From: an uncultured Hyphomonadaceae bacterium
GTDB lineage: Bacteria; Pseudomonadota; Alphaproteobacteria; Caulobacterales; Maricaulaceae
DNA length: 64,000 nt
Assembly (NCBI GenBank): GCA_913058335.1
Contig: CAJXPX010000010.1
Location: 62,001-126,000, forward strand
Direction: 5' to 3'
The position numbers were made by a program, and so were the translations under genes. Below the pieces are notes generated by a model that saw only the letters and a list, made by a program, of their open reading frames with translations, was not told where the DNA came from and ran no database searches. Every line of letters starts with the position of its first letter. Position 1 is the stretch's first letter. Positions 1-8,363 of the stretch are shown here, piece by piece.

Positions 1-237
1 GCGCGTCCTGTGACTGAGCCGGACCAGATCCGGGAAGATTTAATCACGCAAGTAACAGGGCGTGTGCGCTGGCGCGAATCTATTGAATGGATGGCGGCAA
101 ACGGCGTTGAATCATTTGCGGAGCCGGGAACGGGCAAGGTCCTGACGGTCATGCTCAAACGCATCGTCAGCGGTGTCGAAGGCACGGCCCTCAACTCACC
201 CGAATCGATCGAAGCCTTCGCTCAGAAAATGAAATAA
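1..237 (+). CDS. fabD: Malonyl-CoA:ACP transacylase FabD, C-terminal end (partial)
   Basis: Only the last 78 codons are in the window; the reading frame is open to the left edge. FabD moves malonate from CoA to acyl carrier protein, the entry step of fatty acid chain extension in the cytoplasm. The visible part (VTGRVRWRESIEWM, then FAEPGTGKVLTVMLKRI) matches the C-terminal helical end of the family. The catalytic Ser-His part lies outside. The gene is followed 21 bp later by fabG, then acpP and fabF, the classic fab cluster, which supports the call. Confidence 0.88.
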   Translation, partial: ARPVTEPDQIREDLITQVTGRVRWRESIEWMAANGVESFAEPGTGKVLTVMLKRIVSGVEGTALNSPESIEAFAQKMK

Positions 238-258
238 AGCTAGAAATTAGGATAAGTT

Positions 259-999
259 ATGTTTGATCTCAGTGGAAAACGCGCTCTTGTGACGGGCGCA
301 ACGGGCGGCCTCGGCGGTTCTATCGCAAAAATACTCCATGCTCAGGGCGCGCATGTCGCTCTGTCAGGCACCAGAGCGGAAAAGCTCGAAGGTCTGGCGT
401 CGGAACTGGGCGAAGGGGCATATGTGACGCCTTGTAACCTATCGGACGGCGACGCGGTTGACGCGCTTCCCGGACAAGCGGCGGAAGCCCTTGGTGGATC
501 GGTTGATATTCTGGTGGCTAATGCGGGTATTACGCGGGACGGACTTTTGATGCGAATGAAGCAGGAGGATTGGGATTTGGTTCAAAAAGTTAATCTCGAA
601 GCCTATTTCCGACTGTCCAAAGCCTGCCTTCGCCCCATGATGAAGTCCCGTTGGGGCCGCATTATCGGAATTACCTCTATTGTCGGTGTGACTGGAAATC
701 CGGGCCAAACCAACTATGCGGCGTCAAAGGCGGGTATGATCGGTTTTTCAAAATCTCTGGCACAAGAAGTGGCAAGCCGGGGAATCACAGTGAACATGAT
801 TGCGCCCGGATTTATCAGCTCGCCTATGACAGATGAGTTAAATGACGCCCAGAGAGAGGCAACTCTTTCCAAGATTCCCGCAGGTGATTTAGGGACTGGC
901 GAGGATATTGCCGCCGCCGCGCTGTATCTCGCGTCACAAGAAGCCAATTACGTGACAGGTCAGACCCTGCATGTGAACGGCGGAATGGCGATGATTTAA
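259..999 (+). CDS. fabG: 3-oxoacyl-ACP reductase FabG
   Basis: This is an NADPH-dependent short-chain dehydrogenase that reduces 3-oxoacyl-ACP in fatty acid elongation. The product is 246 residues, the normal length. The cofactor motif TGATGGLG is at residues 12-19, NAG at 88-90, and the catalytic tetrad is Asn112, Ser140, Tyr153 and Lys157 (YAASK). It sits directly after fabD with a GGATAAG ribosome-binding site before the ATG and is probably co-transcribed with it. It is followed by about 200 bp before acpP, so acpP may have its own promoter. Paralogous SDRs exist, but the position and the intact tetrad make FabG secure. Confidence 0.96.
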   Translation: MFDLSGKRALVTGATGGLGGSIAKILHAQGAHVALSGTRAEKLEGLASELGEGAYVTPCNLSDGDAVDALPGQAAEALGGSVDILVANAGITRDGLLMRMKQEDWDLVQKVNLEAYFRLSKACLRPMMKSRWGRIIGITSIVGVTGNPGQTNYAASKAGMIGFSKSLAQEVASRGITVNMIAPGFISSPMTDELNDAQREATLSKIPAGDLGTGEDIAAAALYLASQEANYVTGQTLHVNGGMAMI

Positions 1000-1197
1000 T
1001 GCGACTTTAGGGGTGTTTTTACCCACATTTTCGCGGTAATAAGGCTCTGGTCACACGTTTTTGGGTGTGCTAACCCGCCGCAGCACTTAATATTGGGGGC
1101 ACCCAATATAGAATCGTCGCTTGTAATTTAGGGAACTCACCTTATTTGCTAGCCGTAACCGCCGGATGAAAGCCCGGCTACACTAAAAGGAAAGTCT
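1000..1197 (+). other. fabG-acpP intergenic leader with hairpins
   Basis: This 198-bp gap holds no ORF. It contains an 8-bp perfect inverted repeat ATATTGGG/CCCAATAT at 1090-1097 and 1102-1109 with a 4-nt loop, and a weaker CACAC/GTGTG pair at 1052-1056 and 1065-1069. Neither is followed by a T-run, so they do not look like ordinary intrinsic terminators. The gap probably carries the acpP promoter and leader. AAAAGGAAAG before the acpP ATG is a good ribosome-binding site. Confidence 0.4.
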
Positions 1198-1434
1198 ATG
1201 TCAGACGTATTAGCCCGTGTAAAAAAGATGGTCGTAGAGCATCTTGACGTTGAAGAATCAAAAGTCACGGAAAACGCCCACTTTATTGATGATCTTGGGG
1301 CAGACAGCCTTGATAACGTTGAGCTTGTAATGGCGTTTGAAGAAGAATTTGATATTGAAATCCCTGACGATGCCGCTGAGCATATCCAAACTGTCGGGGA
1401 CGCCGTTAAATTTATTTCTGAAAAAGTCGACTAG
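1198..1434 (+). CDS. acpP: Acyl carrier protein AcpP
   Basis: The gene encodes a 78-residue acidic protein that carries growing acyl chains on a 4'-phosphopantetheine arm. The attachment serine is Ser37 in DLGADSLD (32-39), followed by the helix-II recognition residues [11 protein letters not shown]. Length and sequence are typical. It lies between fabG and fabF, as in most proteobacteria. It is preceded by a longer leader than its neighbours and a strong AAGGAAAG ribosome-binding site, which fits the high expression usual for this protein. Confidence 0.97.
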   Translation: MSDVLARVKKMVVEHLDVEESKVTENAHFIDDLGADSLDNVELVMAFEEEFDIEIPDDAAEHIQTVGDAVKFISEKVD

Positions 1435-1453
1435 ACTAAGGTAGTTATATCGC

Positions 1454-2752
1454 ATGAGACGGGTAGTTGTTACAGGCCTGGGCCTAATTACGCCCGTCGG
1501 ATGCGGTGTTGAAACTGCATGGCAAGCGATATTGGACGGTAAGTCCGGCGCTTCCAAAATTGAACATTTCGACGTCAGCGATATTGCTTGTAAAATCGCT
1601 GCCGTTATTCCCCGCGCCGATGGGCGGGCCGGGGGCAGCCCTGATCAAAAGGGCGTTTTTAATCCAGATGATGTAATGAGTGCGCGTGACGCCAAACGCA
1701 TCGATGATTTTATTCTCTATTCCATTGCTGCCTCTGATGAAGCCTTAAAGGATTCCGGTTGGAACCCTGTCGAGCAAGGGCAAGAGGCGCAAGAACGCAC
1801 AGGCGTTATGTTTGGCTCCGGTATTGGCGGTTTGCAGACGACCTATGATGCGTCCATTACCTTACATGAAAAAGGCCCAAGGCGGCTTTCTCCTTTTGTA
1901 ATTCCGGCAATGCTGATCAATCTGGCCTCTGGTCAGATATCTATTCGCCACGGACTTAAAGGGCCTAACCACTCTGTCGTGACCGCTTGTGCCACGGGGG
2001 CGCATGCGATTGGTGATGCGGGACGTATGATTGCCCATGGAGACGCTGACGTGATGGTCGCGGGGGGCGGTGAAAGCTCCATCAATCGCTTAGGCATCGC
2101 CTCATTCGTGGCTTGCCGCGCTATGACCACAGGATTTAATGACACGCCTGAAAAAGCCTCGCGTCCATATGATAAAGACCGTGACGGATTTTTAATGGGC
2201 GAAGGCGCCGGCGCTGTCGTTCTTGAAGAATATGAACATGCCAAAGCCCGAGGCGCCAAGATTTACGCAGAACTTGTCGGCTACGGTCTGTCAGGCGACG
2301 CTTACCACATCACAAGCCCGGCGCCTGAAGGCGAAGGGGGACACCGCGCCATGAAAGCCGCGCTCGCCAATTCCGGCCTAAAAGCCGAAGATATTGGTTA
2401 TGTGAATGCACATGGCACTTCTACACCCATGGGCGATGAGTTGGAAGTTCGCGCCGTCGAGAAACTCTTAGAAGGCCACACTGAAAATGTTGCGATGTCT
2501 TCGACCAAATCAGCGACCGGGCACCTTTTAGGGGCAGCAGGCGCTGTAGAAGCAATTTTCTCTATATTGGCACTGCGGGATCAAATGGCGCCTCCTACGC
2601 TGAATCTGGATAACCCTTCTGTTGATACCAAGCTTGACCTCGTTCCGCATAAAGCCAAGCCAATTAAAGCAAAAGCCGTGATGTCTAATTCCTTTGGGTT
2701 TGGCGGTACAAACGCTGCAGTAATCTTCGCGCAAGCGCCCGAATCTGATTAG
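1454..2752 (+). CDS. fabF: 3-oxoacyl-ACP synthase II FabF
   Basis: This is the beta-ketoacyl-ACP synthase II that condenses malonyl-ACP with acyl-ACP. The 432-residue product is slightly longer than the usual 410-420 because of an insert around residues 53-75 (ADGRAGGSPDQKG). The thiolase-fold Cys-His-His triad is intact: Cys179 in VTACATG, His320 in HGTSTPMGD and His357 in ATGHLLGAAG. The glycine-rich GFGGTNA is near the C-terminus. It follows acpP by 19 bp and precedes mltG by 9 bp, so the genes form one operon. Confidence 0.96.
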   Translation: MRRVVVTGLGLITPVGCGVETAWQAILDGKSGASKIEHFDVSDIACKIAAVIPRADGRAGGSPDQKGVFNPDDVMSARDAKRIDDFILYSIAASDEALKDSGWNPVEQGQEAQERTGVMFGSGIGGLQTTYDASITLHEKGPRRLSPFVIPAMLINLASGQISIRHGLKGPNHSVVTACATGAHAIGDAGRMIAHGDADVMVAGGGESSINRLGIASFVACRAMTTGFNDTPEKASRPYDKDRDGFLMGEGAGAVVLEEYEHAKARGAKIYAELVGYGLSGDAYHITSPAPEGEGGHRAMKAALANSGLKAEDIGYVNAHGTSTPMGDELEVRAVEKLLEGHTENVAMSSTKSATGHLLGAAGAVEAIFSILALRDQMAPPTLNLDNPSVDTKLDLVPHKAKPIKAKAVMSNSFGFGGTNAAVIFAQAPESD

Positions 2753-2761
2753 ACTGGGCAA

Positions 2762-3802
2762 ATGGCCCAAAAATCCAAAAAACCGAGTACCTTGGCAAAA
2801 CGCGATAAGCGGGTCTTGGGCTTGATTGCGGTTGTTGCGCTTATCACCTTTTTTGGCGGCTTGGTTCTCGCGGCTTACGCCGCTGTAAATTATAAGTACG
2901 AAACTAGAATGGCTCTCGACGCGTCGCGGGATCCCGAAGTGTTTGAAGTGCCAAAAGGAAGCGGGTTATCCACTATTGCGACAAGGCTTGAAGGACAGGA
3001 ATTAGTTGAGAGCGCCTTTATTTTCAAGCTCGTGACGAAAATGCGCGGCAATGAGGCAAATTTCAAAGCCGGCGAGTTCCTCCTAACGCCAGGCGATCCG
3101 ATGGCTAAAATCTATAAAGATTTGGCCGAGGGGCAAGCCATTCTTTATCCGGTAACGATTGCCGAAGGGCTTTCCAGCCGGCAAGTTATGGCGACGCTTG
3201 ATCTCATTCCAACACTCATCGACGATAACCCTCCGGTTCCGGCGGAAGGATCGCTTTTGCCCGAAACCTATCTGACGCCGCGCGACATGAAGCAATCCGA
3301 ACTGATCGCAAAAATGCAGTTAGCACAAAAAGAAGTGTTGGATGAGCTCTGGGAAAGCCGTGCTGACGATCTTCCGGTTACGTCGAAAACGGAAGCGATA
3401 ATTTTGGCGTCTGTTGTTGAAAAAGAGACAGGCATTGGCAGCGAACGGGACGAAGTTGCCGGGGTTTTTGTGAACCGCCTTAATCGTGGTATGATGCTCC
3501 AATCCGACCCGACAATTATTTATGGAATTACCAAAGGGATGCCCATTGGTCGCCGCATTCGCCGCAGTGAAATTGACGCCCGAACGGATTGGAACACCTA
3601 TCAAATGACAGGCTTGCCTAAGACCCCAATCTGCAATCCGGGAAAAGAGGCTTTAGCCGCCGTTCTCAATCCTGCGAAGACCGATAATATATATTTCGTT
3701 GCGGATGGGACAGGGGGGCATGTTTTTGCGATATCCCTCTCGCAGCATGAACGTAATGTCGCGAAGTGGCGTCAAATTCAGCGGCAAAGAGGGGAAAGAT
3801 AA
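2762..3802 (+). CDS. mltG: Endolytic transglycosylase MltG (YceG-like)
   Basis: This inner-membrane lytic transglycosylase cleaves nascent glycan strands and is thought to end chain growth. The 346-residue product has a basic N-terminus, one membrane segment at about residues 19-41, a LysM-like region and the YceG catalytic domain. The predicted catalytic glutamate is Glu220 in the ASVVEKETG motif, aligning with Glu218 of the E. coli enzyme; FVNRL and LQSDPT follow as expected. The fabF-mltG-gmk order is common in alphaproteobacteria. Its stop codon overlaps the gmk start in TAATG. Confidence 0.93.
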   Translation: MAQKSKKPSTLAKRDKRVLGLIAVVALITFFGGLVLAAYAAVNYKYETRMALDASRDPEVFEVPKGSGLSTIATRLEGQELVESAFIFKLVTKMRGNEANFKAGEFLLTPGDPMAKIYKDLAEGQAILYPVTIAEGLSSRQVMATLDLIPTLIDDNPPVPAEGSLLPETYLTPRDMKQSELIAKMQLAQKEVLDELWESRADDLPVTSKTEAIILASVVEKETGIGSERDEVAGVFVNRLNRGMMLQSDPTIIYGITKGMPIGRRIRRSEIDARTDWNTYQMTGLPKTPICNPGKEALAAVLNPAKTDNIYFVADGTGGHVFAISLSQHERNVAKWRQIQRQRGER

Positions 3803-4452
3803 TGAGTGATAAGCTAAACGCTCTTAAGCAAAATAGACGTGGGCTCATGATCGTTTTATCCTCTCCCTCCGGGGCGGGAAAGACAACTCTTACACGGAAA
3901 TTACTGGCCGAAAACGAGAATATGACTATGTCTGTATCGGCGACAACTCGGGCGCCGCGCCCGGGCGAAACAGACGGTAAAGATTATTATTTTATGTCCA
4001 AGACACAGTTTTCCGACATGGTCGCCAAGGATGACTTTCTAGAGCATGCCAAAGTATTTGATAATTTCTACGGCACACCTCGTGGCCCTGTTGAAACGGC
4101 ATTGGAAAATGGCGGTGACGTTGTTTTTGATATTGATTGGCAGGGCGCGCAGCAGCTCGCTGAAGCAGCGGCCAATGACCTTGTGAAAATCTTTATTTTG
4201 CCGCCAAATATGCAAGAGCTTGAAAGCCGCCTTCGCTCCCGCGCCCAAGACAGCGACACGGTCATTGCCAAGCGTATGAGCAAGGCAGAGACGGAAATCA
4301 GCCATTGGCCGGAATATGATTATGTGATTGTGAATGAAGATGTGGACTCCGCGATGAAAGAACTTCGCGCGATTGTTTCTGCCGAGAGAATGCAAAGACG
4401 CCGTCAGTTTTGGCTGTCTGGATTTGTTAAGACATTGATTAGCGGTGGGTAG
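3802..4452 (+). CDS. gmk: Guanylate kinase
   Basis: The enzyme converts GMP to GDP with ATP. The start chosen is the ATG at 3802, which overlaps the mltG stop (TAATG) and has AGGGGAAAG just upstream. An in-frame upstream start at 3766 would lie inside mltG and add 12 residues unlike the family. The 216-residue product carries the P-loop SSPSGAGKTT at 20-29, then TTRAPRPGE, the YYF and YGTP nucleotide-binding segments and FDIDWQGA. Length and motifs are typical. Confidence 0.96.
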   Translation: MSDKLNALKQNRRGLMIVLSSPSGAGKTTLTRKLLAENENMTMSVSATTRAPRPGETDGKDYYFMSKTQFSDMVAKDDFLEHAKVFDNFYGTPRGPVETALENGGDVVFDIDWQGAQQLAEAAANDLVKIFILPPNMQELESRLRSRAQDSDTVIAKRMSKAETEISHWPEYDYVIVNEDVDSAMKELRAIVSAERMQRRRQFWLSGFVKTLISGG

Positions 4453-4527
4453 TTTCAATTCTCCGCCAAGATGAAATTTCAGACCTAAATATAGTTACCG
4501 AAAGTTTTTGCTTTAAGGAGTTCCGGA

Positions 4528-5103
4528 TTGTCAGAAGATCGGTCAAATGGTTATGAAGCGATTGCCGAAAAATTCATAGCGGTCAGGTCAAATTCTGGGC
4601 AAGATTTGGTAGAGAAATGGGCAAATAACTTTTCACCCAAGGCTTTCATAATTGACATAGGCGCGGGATATGGAGAGCCGTTGACGTCCGTATTAATTAA
4701 TCGCGGCTTTGCAGTTTCCGCCATTGATGCCTCACCAAAGATGGTTTCGGCTCTGGGGGCACGTTTTCCAAATATAGATCTGGCCTGCGAAGCGGTTGAG
4801 GAAAGTAATTTTTTCGGTCAGAGTTTCGACGGTGCATTAGCCATTGGGCTAATTTTTCTTCTATCCCCTGAAACACAAAAAGATTTTGTTCGCCGGGTTT
4901 TCAACGCGCTTAAATCCGGGGGACGGTTTTTATTTTCCGCGCCTTCTCAACAGGGCAGTTGGGATGACATTCTGACCGGGCGCCAATCAGTATCATTGGG
5001 TGAAACGACTTATTGCCGAATTCTCAGAGAGGCAGGCTTCGACTCTATTGAGACACATGTCGATAATGACGAAAATCATTATTTCGAGGCTCTGAAGACA
5101 TAA
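4528..5103 (+). CDS. Class I SAM-dependent methyltransferase of unknown substrate
   Basis: This is a 191-residue Rossmann-type methyltransferase. Motif I is IIDIGAGYGEP at about residues 40-50. An acidic residue ends strand 2 (AIDASPKMV), and the hydrophobic ALAIGLIFLL and GGRFLFSAP segments match motifs IV and VI of small-molecule methyltransferases. The start is a TTG with a strong TAAGGAG ribosome-binding site 7 bp upstream. No ATG is available nearby. It runs convergently with rsmA, and nothing in the neighbourhood indicates the substrate. Confidence 0.8.
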   Translation: MSEDRSNGYEAIAEKFIAVRSNSGQDLVEKWANNFSPKAFIIDIGAGYGEPLTSVLINRGFAVSAIDASPKMVSALGARFPNIDLACEAVEESNFFGQSFDGALAIGLIFLLSPETQKDFVRRVFNALKSGGRFLFSAPSQQGSWDDILTGRQSVSLGETTYCRILREAGFDSIETHVDNDENHYFEALKT

Positions 5104-5121
5104 ATCCATCAAAATAGATAG

Positions 5122-5955
5122 TTACGGGAGGCACTCCGCCAGTTTTTGAAAGTCTGACACGGGAAGCGTTTCGGGCCGGAGCTGCGGATCAATATCGGCC
5201 TTCTCAAGCCATTCCGTCGCCGTCATTCCGTGTTTCTTGGCAAAACTTTTGAGAGATCCTCTCAGCATTTTTCGTCTCTGCCCAAACGCGGCCTGCGTGA
5301 CCTGTCCAAGGAGTTTTAAATTTGCGTAGCATTTTTCCTCCGGCAGAGGGTGCATGACCACGACAGCGCTATCGACTTTGGGCGGCGGGGTGAAAGCACG
5401 AGCTGGAATATCAAAGGCCATATGACACTCCGCTACGCTCTGGCATAAGACGGCGAGCCGTCCATAAGCATTGTCTCCCGGTGCAGCGCAGACGCGCTCT
5501 GCCACTTCTTTCTGGAACATCAGAACCATTTGATCCCAGAAGCGAGGCGTTTCTGTTACCCAATTTATGAGCATTTTCGTGCCGACATTATAGGGAAGAT
5601 TGGCCACGATTTTACGCGGTGCTGGGACATTTGTGGCGATGTCGAATCTAAGAGCGTCCCCTTTGATAATAGTGAGCCGATCCCCGCTGGCGCGGCCAAT
5701 ATCAGCGAGTGCAGGTAGAAAGCGTTCATCCATTTCAATAACGGTGACAGACGCGGTGTCCCGCAACAGTAAGGCGCGGGTCAATCCGCCGGGCCCCGGT
5801 CCGATTTCGACAACATTGACACCGTTTAACGGGGTGGCCAATCGGGCGATCTTATCGGTCAAGTTCATATCCAGCAGAAAATGCTGACCCAGCTTCTTAT
5901 TCGCTCCGAGGTCATAGTCCTTCACGACTTCCGTGAGGCTTGGAAGGTTATCCAT
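5122..5955 (-). CDS. rsmA: 16S rRNA dimethyladenosine transferase RsmA (KsgA)
   Basis: RsmA dimethylates the two adjacent adenines in the 3' terminal hairpin of 16S rRNA during late 30S assembly. The 277-residue product has the N-terminal LGQHFLLD, SAM motif I VVEIGPGPGGLT (48-59) and the target-base motif NLPY (119-122), followed by the C-terminal helical domain (FGQRRKMLRGSLK). Its start overlaps the end of pdxA by 8 bp, so the two are translationally coupled. The rsmA-pdxA-surA order is widely conserved in proteobacteria. Confidence 0.96.
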   Translation of the reverse strand: MDNLPSLTEVVKDYDLGANKKLGQHFLLDMNLTDKIARLATPLNGVNVVEIGPGPGGLTRALLLRDTASVTVIEMDERFLPALADIGRASGDRLTIIKGDALRFDIATNVPAPRKIVANLPYNVGTKMLINWVTETPRFWDQMVLMFQKEVAERVCAAPGDNAYGRLAVLCQSVAECHMAFDIPARAFTPPPKVDSAVVVMHPLPEEKCYANLKLLGQVTQAAFGQRRKMLRGSLKSFAKKHGMTATEWLEKADIDPQLRPETLPVSDFQKLAECLP

Positions 5956-6964
5956 TTAGAAAAGCCTTGCGGTTATCGGCGATTTTTCTGGCGCTTCGAA
6001 TAGCAGCGATGAGGCTGTCAGCTCTGGCGAGGTTCTGCCCGGCAATGCCAAAGGCTGTGCCGTGATCGGGCGAGGTGCGGACAATCGGCAGGCCTAGTGT
6101 AATATTAACACCACCGTGGAAATCTAAAGTCTTCACCGGGATAAGGCCTTGGTCATGATACATCGCCAGTACTGCGTCGTAATGCTCTCGCGCTTCGGCA
6201 TGGAAAAGCGTATCCGCAGGCTGAGCGTTGCTTACATTTAGTCCCTCGGCTCTTAGCGCCCTTGCCGCGGGGTTGATAATATCAATTTCCTCCCGGCCCA
6301 ATGCGCCGTTTTCCCCTGCATGAGGATTGAGTCCTGTCAGGCTGAGGCGGGGTTTAGCGATGCCGAAATCACATTTAAGCGCGCCGTGCATGACGCGAGC
6401 ATTTCGGAGAATAGCTTCCGCAGAAAGCCGCTCCGCGGCGTCTTTCAAGGAAAGATGGATGGTGGCCAAACCAACGCGCAACCCGCCACCTGACAACATC
6501 ATGACGGGGCCCCGGGTGTAAGGTGCTTCATGGTGTCCAGTCAGCTGCCCCAAATATTCGGTATGGCCGGGGAATTTGAAGCCCGCCTGATAGAGGATGT
6601 CTTTGGCGATGGGGTTTGTCACGAGCCCGTCGGCCTTGCCGGAAAGGCACCGAGAAACGGCGCGCTCAATGCTTTCTGTCGTCGCAAGCGCATGGTCCGG
6701 ATCAGGCTGGCCCGGTTCAGGAACGCGGCCTTCAATGGGCAAAATAGGGAGTCCTTCTCGGAACGCATCAACCGCTTCATCACAGTCGTCAATCTCAATT
6801 AAGGTGTGGCCAAAGCTTTCATTGGCGCGTTCCAAAACGCGCGGAGTCGCCATGACGGCGAAGGCAAGCTCTGGATTATAATGCAGAGCTGCCCAGGCCT
6901 TTAAAGTTATTTCAGGCCCTATTCCGGCCGGGTCGCCCATGCTCAATAAGAGAGGGGCGGTCAT
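5948..6964 (-). CDS. pdxA: 4-hydroxythreonine-4-phosphate dehydrogenase PdxA
   Basis: PdxA is an NAD-dependent, metal-requiring enzyme of the DXP-dependent pyridoxal phosphate pathway. The 338-residue product starts with the typical SMGDPAGIGPEI. The three predicted metal-binding histidines are His170 (TIHLSL), His215 (NPHAGENG) and His270 (MYHDQG), matching the E. coli pattern 166/211/266; the substrate segment FPGHTEYL is also present. It follows surA by only 5 bp and overlaps rsmA, so it is in the same leftward transcript. Confidence 0.95.
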   Translation of the reverse strand: MTAPLLLSMGDPAGIGPEITLKAWAALHYNPELAFAVMATPRVLERANESFGHTLIEIDDCDEAVDAFREGLPILPIEGRVPEPGQPDPDHALATTESIERAVSRCLSGKADGLVTNPIAKDILYQAGFKFPGHTEYLGQLTGHHEAPYTRGPVMMLSGGGLRVGLATIHLSLKDAAERLSAEAILRNARVMHGALKCDFGIAKPRLSLTGLNPHAGENGALGREEIDIINPAARALRAEGLNVSNAQPADTLFHAEAREHYDAVLAMYHDQGLIPVKTLDFHGGVNITLGLPIVRTSPDHGTAFGIAGQNLARADSLIAAIRSARKIADNRKAFLNG

Positions 6965-6969
6965 AATCG

Positions 6970-8220
6970 CTAGCGGACGACGACGGTGGACTTCCGCCGG
7001 ATATCACGTAAAGCCCGGCGAGAGGCTTGTGCTAATTGTTGATCCATCAAACGGTTTTCAACATCGTCACGAGTCGGAATATCTTCGCCTGTCGCGGCGC
7101 GAGAGCACACCATGATAGAGGCTGCGCCGTTCGGGCGTTCAATCGGATCTGACAGGGTTCCGACATCCGTTGCGGCGAGAATATCAATTAGCTCAGGTGC
7201 GAGTTCGCTGGCTTTGAGCTCTCCCATATCGGCTTGATTAACACCTTCAATAGCGTCCACATCTTCTTCCAAACTCTCGCAGGATTTCAGAGTGTCTTTC
7301 AGGGCAAACAGACGTGTTTTTGCTTCTTCAGTTTCGACATCGGAAATATTGACTTGTTTCAGATTGTAAAGAGTGTCCGCTTTCGAAATTTTCGTTTCGA
7401 CCAAGGCCACGACATACACTCCGCCAGGAACCTGAATGGGTTGTGAGACCGCGCCGGGTTCCATTTCTTGAATAACTTCGTCGATTTCAGGGCGCAATTC
7501 GCCTTCGTGAACCCATCCGACCTCACCGCCTTTGGCTGCACTTGGAGCCGAAGAAAATTGCTGCGCAAGAAGCGGGAAAGGCGCGCCGCCCTTCACTTGC
7601 TCGATCATGGCATTGGCGCCTTCCATAGCGCCTTCCATCCCGCCGATTTCTGGTGTGGCTTCAATATAAATTTCCCCAACGCGGAAACTGGGTTTGTCAG
7701 CATTGGCAGTTAAACGATTAAGGGTTTCATTGATTTGGGCATCTGAAATCCGGATGCGGGACCCATAAAGACCATTGACGATGCGCTGCCAGGCGATCTC
7801 GGAGCGGACCTGATCGCGCAAGGTTTCAATTGAAACCCCGGCGGCCGCGAGTTTTGCAACGACTTCATTCGGGTCAAGACCGTTCCGCCCAATCAGGCGG
7901 GCTACGGATTGATTAACTTCCTCATCAGAAATTGTCTGTTCGTATTTCTGAGATTCCTGCATTTGCAAATGCTCATCGACCAAGTTCCGCAAAGCCTGTT
8001 GTTGTAGTCGGGATAGGGTGTCTTCGTCACGCTGCGCCCCTGTGGTGGCGAGCATGAACATCACGCGCTGGCGCAGATCATGTGTCGTTACAATATCGCT
8101 ATTGACCACAGCGGCAATGCCGTGATTGGGGACTTGAGCGTGTGCCGTTACAGCAGAGCCTATCAGCAAAGCTGCACCGAGCATCAGATTTTTGAGAGAT
8201 TTCGTCATATTGGCCGTCAT
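6970..8220 (-). CDS. surA: SurA-like periplasmic chaperone / peptidyl-prolyl isomerase
   Basis: SurA escorts outer-membrane proteins across the periplasm. The 416-residue product has a cleavable signal peptide at about 1-28 ending in AHA, a SurA N-terminal domain beginning IAAVVNSDIVTTHDLRQR, and a parvulin-type rotamase domain at about 175-275 (GGEVGWVHEGELRPEI). The usual second rotamase domain is weak or degenerate (ADMGELKASELAPELI). A further start at codon 5 is possible. It is upstream of pdxA; the outer-membrane gene lptD that commonly precedes it is not here. Confidence 0.9.
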   Translation of the reverse strand: MTANMTKSLKNLMLGAALLIGSAVTAHAQVPNHGIAAVVNSDIVTTHDLRQRVMFMLATTGAQRDEDTLSRLQQQALRNLVDEHLQMQESQKYEQTISDEEVNQSVARLIGRNGLDPNEVVAKLAAAGVSIETLRDQVRSEIAWQRIVNGLYGSRIRISDAQINETLNRLTANADKPSFRVGEIYIEATPEIGGMEGAMEGANAMIEQVKGGAPFPLLAQQFSSAPSAAKGGEVGWVHEGELRPEIDEVIQEMEPGAVSQPIQVPGGVYVVALVETKISKADTLYNLKQVNISDVETEEAKTRLFALKDTLKSCESLEEDVDAIEGVNQADMGELKASELAPELIDILAATDVGTLSDPIERPNGAASIMVCSRAATGEDIPTRDDVENRLMDQQLAQASRRALRDIRRKSTVVVR

Positions 8221-8363
8221 AGAGTTTTCCAGCTTGGGTTTTCGCGCTTATACGACTTTCCGTCTTAAAGGCAATTCTCACGCTGTTTTCTTACAGGAAG
8301 ACTCTAGCCTTTCTCCGCCTTGGAGCGCGTTAAATTTCGGTCAGATTGCAGGGCCGATCAGGC

